A DNA stretch of 64,000 nucleotides from Sclerurus mexicanus (taxonomy: Eukaryota > Chordata > Aves > Passeriformes > Furnariidae), in assembly GCA_013396755.1 (NCBI GenBank), contig VWZF01005184.1:473-64472 (forward strand), in the 5' to 3' direction. Below, piece by piece: positions 13,901-25,900 of the stretch. The notes under the pieces were generated by a model. The model was not told the origin of the DNA, ran no database searches, and saw only the letters and a list, made by a program, of their open reading frames with translations. The position numbers and the translations under genes were made by a program. The number at the start of each line of letters is the position of its first letter. The first letter of the stretch is position 1.

Positions 13901-16900
13901 AAAACCAACATTTCCTGAAAACAGCCTTCCTGTTCAGGGATGCTGGGAAAGAAGCAGGAGGGACAAAGACAGGTAGTTCCTACTGAAATAGCTAGGTATG
14001 GGATGCACCAGAGCAATGACCTGTCCTACCTTTCAATACCCTAAGCACAGAGGATGCCGTTAAATTCTCATTATTATGCCACAGATTTACCTTACCAACT
14101 CCAATTTAATTTTTGTGCCTTGTGTCATTTTCCTACAAGGCAAGTCCAGCTTTCCCCTGTTCCCTTTAGTGGCCTTGACTTCCTTAGGCAGACATAGTGA
14201 CACAAGTGAGGATGAAAACTGGGCTATATTTCTAGAATGCTACATATGCTTTTTCCACAACACCCATGAGTTCTCCACCTTCATCACAGGCCATCATGAG
14301 TTCTGCCAGTGAAAGCTACAGCAGCTGCAGTGTCTAACCCTGGGCAAGATCGGTGCCCACCTATTGCAGGTGTTGGGCTGCCAGAAGCTGTCCACTGCTA
14401 CTAACAGAGGATCAAGAAAACGCTTAAGGGAGAGTATTCACACACTTCAGCTTGTCTTATGCCTTGTTGCCTGGAATCAGTGACCTGGCAGACCTTCCTG
14501 TTACCCACACAGCAACACCAGCATGACAGACTGCAGAGGACGAGATCCAGAACACCTGCCAAAGGCTCACTCCACACCAGCAGTCATCCTAACCCAGATG
14601 TTTTCCCACAAATATGTTAGGGGCACAGGTTGAGCAGACATTGCTGGATGCAAATGTCATTAGTTGTAAATACTTTTGTTCTCTTTGGGATCCACCTATT
14701 ATTTCATCGAGTTCATTGTATTATTAGGAGAGGAGATTCACCACTTCACAAACAACAAGTTGCTACCCTACTTCCGTGGCCCAATGTTATAGCGAATCTT
14801 TCAATACCAACTACAGGACAGAAGAAAGCACCTGGTATGTACAAAGCAGCACTGAAAGGCACCTTGACATGAGCACCTGTTCCTACAGAAGGCCACAACT
14901 CAAAGCAGATTTTGTGTTTACTATTATTTAAAAAGAAAGATGAAACCATCTCAGGTTTGCCAGGAGGGAGGAGAGTTGCACAGCCGAGGCTAACAGAGTG
15001 CAGTTTGCAGAAGCATTCTATTTCAAAGCTCGAAACATCATTGAGCTATAAACAGAGTATATACTTATCCGGAAAGCAACCACTCAGATTAATTGCTCCC
15101 CAGAGAGAGAGACATCAAGAAGTGGCCTTGCTGGAGACTTCACACAGCAGACCCGTAGGAGTATTACCAGAGGAAGTGTGCCCTTCTCTTTCCAGCTTCC
15201 CTTAAGGCAACAAAGGGCAAGAGACAAAGCAATTCTGAGGGAAAGGGATGTGAAGGCCCCACTTGCCCATTGCACCACACTAGACACTCGAGGAAGAAAA
15301 TGTCTCAACTTCCTCTAGTTCAGGTAATCAAAGGATTTCTACAGCTCCTGCAGAGTGTCAGTACCTTACCGTCCTCAACACTCAGGGACAACAACCCCAT
15401 GAATAATATCCACTGAGGAGGCCAGAAGGGGTGTGTAGGGGGATCCTTTTCATGAAAGAAAAAAACCCTACCCAGAGCCAAGGAGACAAAGGCATTGCAA
15501 GCACCCTGCTGCTACACACAGAGACCCCCTCCTGCACAGCTAAACTCGCTGCACACACCAGCACTGCAGCCTGTCCCGATAGCTTGGGAGCTAGATTTGG
15601 CCAAGGAAGAAGCAGAGAACATCTCTATTAGTCTTCAAAGCCATTCAGCTCTAGGCCAATAGCCCTGGTGTTTAGGAAAGCTTTGCAGATGTCTTTCAGA
15701 TGCTAAGCTGCTAAATAACCTCTGGGGCATATTCCCACTAGAACAAAAACACACACTGCAGCTCACTAGGGACCGAGCCTCTCCAAGGGAGGCTGGAGTC
15801 ACTTACATGTGCATACAATTCACTCTGTTTTCCAAGCTGTTAAAGAGCTGCTGCTGCACTACAGCAGCCAAGGGCTTACAATACCTTGCCATAGAAGTCA
15901 CTCATCTGGTACAGGGGGATGTGCTGCGTCCCACCGTAGAGCTCGATTACCTCTTCATCAGGCACCGGTTTGAGCCCTCTAGACACAAACAAACAACAGT
16001 TTGTCAGTAATGCCCAGTCTGCACAGTGCTACAAACTGCACAGAAAGAGAGTAAGGGGAAAACGGGCTCTTTTCCAAAACTCACAAATTCCCCTTGCACA
16101 AAACAGACAGCCAGGGAGCCTGACAGCTCTCAAGATTCACATAAAATCCTCCCCTAAACATTCTTCAGATATCTTATTCGCTCCTACAAGTTAATTGAGG
16201 GGCTTTATCCACATTCCAGCAGAGAATCCAGCCAGAGAATTCTCTCTGCTATCAATCTGCTGACGGGACTGCCCCACGATCTGACTGGCAGCACCTGGTA
16301 ACTACCATGAGGTGTATCAGCCTCAAATGCAAACGTGCAGAAAAAGGGCTTTCTGAAAACGGGGTTTCCTTCTTACTCAGTTTCCCTAAGCAAAACAAGT
16401 TCTTCACTAAGAGCATTCAACAGAAATGGCTGTTTTCCCCCAAAACACCAAAATCAGGGGTATGGCTTAGCTGTGCAGTTCATAAACATCAGGTTATCTG
16501 ACTGCTGCAGGTTTTGCCTCTTGCACAATTTTTGATGGGTGTTTGCTCAAGCAGTCGGCAACTTTCTCCTTTCCTACTCAGTTATAGTAAAGCCTCTGAG
16601 AAGATAAATGTTGCCTCAGTTGTGCTCAAAAGCAAAGGACACTCCAAGAAGGATAGTTACAAAAGGACCGTGTGGGAGGGGGAAAAGCTTAAATGTGTTT
16701 TCCTAAAAATTCTCTTTATGACACTGAAGTAAACTGTGGGGCAGTACAAACCCCATTCTCCCCCACCCCTCAAGCCAGCACTCAAAGAAGCCAATTCTCT
16801 CTGATTATGAAACTCCCTTTTAATATTCTCAGAGTGTTTACTGTAACTGAAGCTTAACAGCAAAAGGGCAGAGATCAAGAAAAAAACCCACACTGGCTTC

Positions 16901-19900
16901 CATGCTCAGGAAATACAATATAGGATTGACAGGAGCTTTGCTGCTGGTATCTATAAATTACTTCTTACACATCAACCCCACTCCTCTCTGGGGCAAGGTG
17001 TTCTCCCAGTCTCCAGTCTCCCAACTCTTTGGGGAAAAGTTTCCTCTGCACTGTTCCAGTCACTTACTCCAAAGCACACACAGCTCTCCTTGGAGAACAG
17101 TAAAGAAGAAAAAATAGGGCAGCCAGGCCTTAAAGTGAGCCCAGAATCTGAAGGTTTATTACTGTATTGCCAGGTCTGCATTGCTGTAAGTTTTAATTTG
17201 CACACCCAGAGCACTCTCCAAGGCACAGCAGAGCACTGCTGGGATACACTCCTGCCTGGAGAGCACAGGCCTGTGCGTGAAGCACATCCGGAGGAGTCCT
17301 TTGCCAGTGGCACTGTTTGCTCACAGTGTTAACCCAGCCATGCTGCAGCTGCAGCTCAGACACCACGCAGTGTACGTGACCAGATGTGTCATTAACCATT
17401 AAAAAAAGCTCCAGATCTTCCCACCCACACTTGGCTTGAAATGCTTGAGAAAAAAAATTACTCCCTGCAATTATATGCCAGGTAAGCATTTGAAGCAAGT
17501 GCAAACAGGATAAGCCAGATGAGACTGTGCTCTGCTCAGGAAAAAACCAAACCAAAACCAACATGTGCCATGAACATACACTCAGATGTAGTAATCCACC
17601 TTTGCATATATGGGTATTTAGAAAATGATTTTCAGAACTGACATACCTATACGCCGTCCCCAGCTGGACATAATGGAAAGCATCAATCTTCATGAGAAGA
17701 CTCTGTGATAAGGGATAGATATTTAGTGTAACAACTGGGTTACTGTTACAATTTACACTGAAAGCTTATTAAAGTTCCACACAAATGACATTTACAAAAT
17801 AAAATTCAGTATGAACATCCCACATCTGTGTACTTTGTGCAGCACTTACTCTCCAGCTTCTTTTATACACACTTACTGTGACTTTTTACTGGCCTCCCTG
17901 GCAAAAGACCACCTTTCTATGAGCCAAAGTCTGTTACACACCAGTTTGTGGGCATGGGCTCAGTTGAAAAACAGGGGTAACAATGTTCCTATGACTCAAG
18001 ACAGCCTCCTCTTATCCCCCTTCCAGGAGCACACACATTCCAAAGGAGCTTTGTGTGCACAAGAGATCCATTTCTCACCACATTTATCTTAAGTAGAACT
18101 AAAGCGGGAAAGGTTTGGTTTAGAGCACAGCTGTGCCCAGTCATTTTCTTAACACAAGAGCTCTTCACTTCTCCCCCTCCCCGACTGACACTGAAGCAAA
18201 GAGGTTCAGGAGCACACCAGGCTGGTAACATCAGAGCTTTCTTTGCATTTTTTGTATCAGACTCCCTACTCATGAGTCACCCCTTCTCCTCCATCCATCA
18301 TTCTGAAGCTGTAACACAAGTCCGAAGGCACGGAAAGCAGCCTGACACTAAACCCACATCACCGCAACTTGCCTAAGAACACAGCATCAAATTTCTTTCA
18401 TCAGGATACCGTATCAGTGCAGCTTGTTACACCGCGGGCAGACCTCCCAGTAATTTGTGGAGTGCAGGCACATATGCTGAAGTTTTCCTTGGGCACGCAC
18501 TACCCAGATTTCCGTGTGTTTTGCAAACTCTGATCCTGAGAAAAGAGTTCTCACCTTCTACTCACTGTGCCTTGCCAGGCCACTCACCCGTGCTTCTCTG
18601 ATATACCAACCAGAGATTTAAAAAGAACCTTCTGTTTCTCACACATGTACTTTTTACTTTGTAAAAGCCAGAGGCATAAGGAAAAGCCACCACAATGAAG
18701 CAGCTCTGTCTGCTCTGCTCCTACCTGAGTGCCTGGCTGCAGAGCCAGCATGACACCACTGGGCATGGGGCTTTCAGGGAATCAGTCCAGAGCACTGAAA
18801 AGGGTTAAAGCTAATGCCTGCACTGGGCTGGCCTGTGCCCCTAAGAGGCATGCATCTCAAGTAGCCGGGATCTTTTTCCAAGCAGCCCTATTATTCGGGG
18901 TGGGGGGCGGGGAAGGCTTCCTAAAGCATTCTTCTGACAAGTCATTTCTATTATTAGAGTAAGACATTATGCCTCTGCCCCTGGCAAGTACTTGTAGATT
19001 CGAGATTGAGTTTCGTTGTTTAAACTTCCTGAAAGACAGAAACGATCACACAAACAAGCTCAGTTTTCTATTAATTAGCCTGTGGAATTAACTGACTTTT
19101 AAATTGGCAAGGCTGTTTACCAGAGGCCAGGCAAGCACAAAAGACATCTTTCCCTAGGGAAGAACCCACACAGGGAAAAGCACAGCCACGGGGACTCACT
19201 GGTAAGTTGGTGATAGATGTTATTGCAAGCAATGACAAGAAAGCATTTCCACTAAAAACATAACAATGGAAGACAAAGCCCAGGAGAGCGAACTTTGTAC
19301 AGCTTACCTTTTGTACGTCATAGTGAAGCCCGCGTATGGCAAAGCCGGGAATGTAGTCATACTTTGCAAGCCCTTCTGGATACTGGGAAGGCAATCAGCA
19401 ACATCATCAGAGCATGAGCACTGGCTAATCAACAAAATCATTTCACCTGTTGAGCTGCCTTAGTCCTATTAAGTCCTCTCACCCCAGGCATAAAGTGATT
19501 AAGGAACAGGTGGGCTTCTTTTTGCCCCTTCAACAAAGAAAGTGGGTAAGTGGGGAAAGACAAAGGATCAGGATCCCCAAAACTAATTTCTCTCATGTAA
19601 GAGACACTAATGAAAAAATCAGGTTCAGTCAGGCAGTGAGGACACCTCTAGTAAACTTCACCCAATGCATATATTTGGCATAGATTGGCACTGCAGAGCC
19701 CTTCTAAACAGAAAAACCTGATGAGAAAAAAGTGCACAAAGCAGTCACAGGGTGTCTCTTCTGGGACATTCTATAGTGTGACATCCACATCAACTTTCAC
19801 ATGTCAAGTCCTGCACAGCTTCAGTGTTGCCCAATGGTTCATGTTTATCCACTGTACCTCAGAGCAGCAATTCTGTAGGCATTATTTCCATAGTTGAGTA

Positions 19901-22900
19901 AAACTGACCAGACCTTTTCTAGGCTAAGGCTCCCACTCCACATGTGTAAAATCTCAGGAATGTACAGCATGGTAAATTGTCTCAAAGGAAATGAATTCCA
20001 TGGACAGAGAAAATTTTCTGCAATCTGAGACTGTGAAACACGAAATTTATCTCAATACAACAAATACTTTTGAAGCATAGCAAAGACAGCAGCAAGCTTA
20101 ATTTAGTGGAAATTCTTTCATTACCTTGAATTGTTCTATGAGGATGTCTCTGGCAGTGTTGAAGATCATGGAGTGCAGTAAATTAGAATACTGTGCTAAT
20201 GTGTAGTCATAGTCAAAGCCATATATCTCCACATCTCCCAGGCTGATCTCGTTGTTAGCGTAGATCGCAGCAGGGTTGAGGAGATTGCAGACTCCTGGGG
20301 GAAGGAGATCTAAGAGAAGGGAAAGAGGAGAGGTTAGAGAAACTGAGAGGATCACTGAAATTTAGATTTTTAGTTTCTGTGTGGAAATACCACACAGCAG
20401 CAGCAAAGAAGCACAGAGCTGCTGCTGAAGGCTGCTGCTGTTAACTCAAATAATCCTCCCCGCTAAAAAAACCCACACTGTGAAACCTCTGGCTGCATCT
20501 GGTGAGGATGCTCTCTATCCAGTTGCACAGTAAGACTGACCTTTTGTGTCAGGAAGCTGCAAAACAATGTCCCCTGGACTCTGGCCTACATGAAGCAAAG
20601 CAGAGCCGAGGTTTTGAAGTGTCAAACTTCTGGCTGAGAGCAGCTGCAGTTCCACAATGGGGAAGGTGGCTGTGACACATCACCGGGAAAGCAGGAGCCC
20701 CTCAGAACTCAAACAAGCAAACTTTGCTCTTTGGGAAACTAAATTACTCCAAATTGGAAATTTTGAAGTTTGTCTTCTGGCATTTTTTTTTTCTCTCAGA
20801 AACAGCCAGACTTCACAGAGAAATCCTGCAAGTACCATTAGGACTTTTTAATTTTTTTATGGACTAACAGGATAAAACAAGGTTTTGTACAAACACCAAT
20901 ACGTAAAAAAAACACCCACATTCAGCTACTCTCTTGAAGCACTAATACTGATAGCAACAAGTTATCTGCTTTCCTCTGATAAACAGCTGTGGAAACAGCT
21001 CAGCCCTTGCCTGTGGTTTGTCAAAACAGGGTTACTGTCCAAGATGCTTGGGAATAACACTTTGAACCCCAGACCACTGGGAAAATGGGGTTAAGTGACA
21101 AAGCATCTGAACTACCTGCATATTCCTTTCCAGAGCTAGTCCAGAGAGGAGAGCTCCCATTACAATGGCAGAGGCAGGAACAGACCCTCCCTAGGCTTCC
21201 CACTCCACAAGAGCTGTCCATTGCAAGATAAGAGAGAGCAATAAAAATAGTTCCCTGTGGTAGTTGCCTAGTCACAGTCACACTGGGGGACAGAGGGGAA
21301 GGAGACATTTCCTCTCTCCTCAAAGATGGGTAATTTTCTCTTTGAATGATAGGAAAAGTGCAGACCTTTTCCAGATCATACACAGCATCAGTGGGTAGGA
21401 TTTTTTTTCCCCTTTCCTACCTTAACTTTTGGCTTTTAGCAAGAATCCCTGTGCCGGTTCTTTAGTGTTCCCTTGCTATAAAACCAAGTTTCATCTGAAT
21501 GTAGGACAAAAAATACATTATTAGAAAGTGATCAACACCATTTCCAATAAAGACTTTGCCCGGAATTATAACAGAAATCCAAAGTACTCTTGTGAGCACT
21601 AATTCAGAGAGGTAGCCACAGAAACAGGACTCAAATATATCATAATATTTATTTTTCAGGAGGAAACAAATGGGTATGTTACAAAACACAGTCATCCCTC
21701 TCTCCTAACTCACTTCATTTGGCCTTCAAATGCAGTTGACCAGATCAGCTGGGGAGGAATCACTAGAAAATAAAGCAGTGTATTAAGCAAAGACTGACTT
21801 ACTGGCTACAGGGGAACAAAAGCTCTCTTTGAGTGGCTCCAATGGTGGCAAAGTTCCTGGAAGAGGCTGAAGAGAGTGGACACAATATGAGTATTTTCCA
21901 CTGGGATTTTAAAGGATGGGAAATGTAAATAGGATTCAAATGATCACAACTTTCATCCTTTATGCTCTCTGCACCATAAACAAACAGAGCTCCACTTCCT
22001 GTCCTTACCTCCAGATAACTTGTGGGAAGACCTTTTTTCTAAGCATATGCTGGGATTTGCAGGGTGTTATTTTTCTTCCTCACAAGGAAAATGGTTACAC
22101 AACCCTAACCACATCTCAGGGCAAATGTGCAGGGCTTTCCTCTTCTAATGAAAACACTTTGTGTGACAAATGCACTCCCTTGCTGCTACAGCATCCTCAC
22201 ACAGAGGTCAAGCTCTTCCAGCATTCCCCTTTTGCTAACAGATTCTGGCCAACACATTTTGATAGTCTGAGAGCAACACAAAATACCATTGCCTGAACCC
22301 CACCTCTTCTTTCATAGAGGACATAAGAACGTTTTGGATTCAGTCACATATGTCAGCCACAACTTCTGCAAAAACACCATCAGGAAGAGCTAAGGGATTT
22401 TGTAGCAAGGAGAGGGTAGTGTGAGTTTCACCAAGTGAGTCCTGTCTGTGATCAGAAGCATAAGCAGTAACTGTGCCACAGCACGGTTTCTAAAGTACAT
22501 TTAGACCCTCTGGATGAAGTCATGCTCCTCCCTGCCAGCCTCAAACATACAGAGCTCATCTGCTGTTCTCTTACAGCCTCTTGCTCCAGTCATTTTACCC
22601 CAATCCGACATTTCATCACTGACTCAGCATGTTCTCTCTTACCTCACAAGGGCTGAAAAAAGATGCACACGCTAGGCAAAATGCTTTATCCCCATTGCCT
22701 CAGCACATGTTCCCTACACACACTTCCTGGGGCACCCCACATCTCCATGCTGTATTTCCTATTACACATCACTGTCACCAAACTAACTCAGCTTGCTCTG
22801 TTCACACCTTCATCCTACATGCTAAATTTACAGTAATTTCAAAGTCACTGATCTCCTAGAAAGAAGGAAGCTCTGCATTTCGGTCTAGAGATTCACTGCG

Positions 22901-25900
22901 TATTTGGCCCAGTGTAAATGTCCATTTGCAGAATCCTCCCCACCAGCTGCAGGTGTTCATCTCCTCTTCAAGCTCACCCAGTCTCCATGCAGATTCCAGC
23001 TATCACAGGCAAGAGACAGGAGCTGGGAGCGCATGCAAAACCAGTTTCAGTACAAAATCCCAAACTTGCCTGGGACTTACTAAGCCAGGTTTCAAGAGTT
23101 CGGTTTAACTGTGGGTTTGGTTTGCTTTTTTGTGGCATTTTGCTTGTTAGTTGTTTTTTTTACTTTGAAAGATAACCACCTGGGTGGTTACCAATCCTGC
23201 GTGCTTAATCAAGTCCTTCCCTGCAGACTTGGGGGCTGCTGCTCTGCTGACATTCTGCACGTAATCTGCCAGGGATCTTTGTCTCAGATTTCCTGGCAAT
23301 TGTCAAATCAAAACAAACAGACACCCTCCAGAAGCTCATGAAGATGCCATTTTTCAAGAATGATAGCTTCTGCTTTTCCTCTGCCAAGACACCATAACAG
23401 ATTGCTGGACAGATATGAAAATTTACAGCATGAAACCCGCCCCCCCGCCCAGAACCAAAGTTGGCTTTCATTTTTGTTACTAGAAAAGAATAATAATCCA
23501 GACTATTCTTTCCATCTGGGTCCTAACTGGAAAGGCAGACAATATCACAGTTAGTCACTGTCTACTCAGCACTTCACCCAGGAAGTATGACCTAGGGGAG
23601 AACCAGCGTGAGCACATCTGAGGACAGCTCGGCGGGGGGAAAAGCAGCTCCTGCAATAGATGCAGCCCCAGGAATCCGCACACTTGCACAATTTGATCCG
23701 GTTTGCAGCTCTGACTGTTTTAAGGGAAGTGTCGGCATGTCCATGGCATATGATGAAACTCAGCAACAAAGGCAGACCACAAGAAAGCGTGCTTGATCTC
23801 GTGCATCTTTTACACCTGGCTGTAAATGCAAGGCAAACACCCAACATCGCCTTCATTTTACCACTATGAGATCCCGAACAGCTGCTTAAATCCGAATACC
23901 TTGCTCAGAGCACAAGTGTCTCTTCCCAGGCAATAACCGACATTGTTAGAAAGCATTAACACTCGATCCCCAATATGAGAGTAGAGATGGAAACAAAAGC
24001 AGGTAATTAACTGTGAGCAACGACTAGAGACACCATATGGCCCCTTCTGATGTGAAAAACGCTCTGGGTAGGAGGTGCCAAGCACGTCTCCTGCTTTCCT
24101 GAGCTCCCAGGGCACCAACAGCATCCCGCAGCAAATGCTCCTTTTCTCTCAGCCTCAGACCCAGCACGTAATGAAGAATAATACATAAACAAGGCAACTC
24201 ACACCCTTTGTACTCCCAGAGGTCCAAAAGAAATGTGCACTAATTTCTTCATACGACAAGCAAGGAAAAGAAGGATGCTGAAAGCAGATGGCCACCATTC
24301 TCCATGTTCTTCATGAATTAAAAAGTTTCCCTTGCTCACACTGACTTGCTTTCTAAAGACAAACTGCCAGTTTTCCTCCCTTCCAAGTACCTCTTTATCC
24401 TTTTGAAGTGTTTTGTGCCATTTCCTGCAAAGCGCTCCAACCAACCAAAGCAAATACTTCTACCAATAGAATAGGAAGAGGAAAATGTTAAGGAACATTA
24501 AATGACAGAAGATGCATGTTAAAAGAGTGTTGAAAATCACTTTAGAGCGTAGTCTTGAATTTACACCATTATGCCTAAATATGCTGGGATTTTTTACCAA
24601 CAAAATCTACACAAACTAAAAGCAATATTAAAAAATACCATTTCATTACATAATGACATTTTAAAAATACACAAAGGCCATATACAAATGCTATAATAGT
24701 TCTTTGCAAGAAAAAATGTTTACATTTGAGAAAGCAGAATGGGGTTCTGGTTGTTCTCACACTGAACCATGCTCAAGTTTGTCATGGAGAGGCAATAACG
24801 TTGCAGGTATTGTAAAGGTTCTTTAGGAAAGCTGAGTTACTATACCATATTTACAGGTTTGAAAGACCTACAAGAAAACAAACACACTTGCTTACAGCCA
24901 AATCCTCACTGGCTTGGCAGTCCTACTGAGTTACAGGATTGGCTGTTTCCTAGAATGTAAAACTTCAAAGCTCACTGAGAGAGCTTATCACATCACAAAA
25001 CAGCAAGTCTTGCTCAATAGCAACCCTCCTGATAAATGTGATTGCACTTTTCCTTTTACCAGAGAAAAGACAAAGAAAAAGGCACATGAAATGGAAGTAA
25101 TAGCCTCAAATTTTTCCAGATAACGAAATTTAGTCAGGGTAACAAAAGGCAGGGGGGCTAATGAAGAGAACAGCTTCTCCTGAGCCAGTGCTAAAGGGAG
25201 ATTTTACCTCAGCAGCACCGTTTGTGTAGCAATGTTGTGCTGTCGTTTGTATGACCCACCTCGAGCTTGGCAGAGCACAGACACGTTTATACAAAGCTGA
25301 GAGCTTTTGGTGCCTGTGCTCTGGTCACCAAACCTGCACCACCACTGAGCTTTACTGCACAGAAGCTCATCCTGCACACCCTGCCCAACTCCGTCAGCAT
25401 TTATCGTTGGAATCCCCTCTGTGCAAAAGTACAATGCTCTATAGAGCCAGTTCTAAGCAAGGACTCATTTGAAAACACATAATAAATTCTCCTGGCAGAG
25501 ACATCTCTCCCAACCAAAAGCAAAAACTGACAATACAGGACAAAGGACTTCACAAAGTGCAGTTTCAGAGAGGGAAAAAAGTGGCACCACCAGAGTCTGC
25601 CCAGACTCAGCGCTGATGAGTACTGAGATGTGGTGGTGTTTCCAAATCCATCCCCCAAGCAGACCTTCACTTTTATATCAGAGGTAGAAATCAAGCCCAA
25701 AGGAACAGACTGATGCCATGTTTTGCACAACTCTTTAGTCATCAACGCAACAATTAAAACCAACTTGGACCAACTCTCTCTTCCTGAGAAGACTTGACTA
25801 ACAGCACAGTCTTGAAATTTTGGTTTGGAGAGCTATTTTTTAAACAAACTAGGGTCTTTTTATTCAACATGTCTAATGGCTACCTGCAGGTTTGTAAAGA

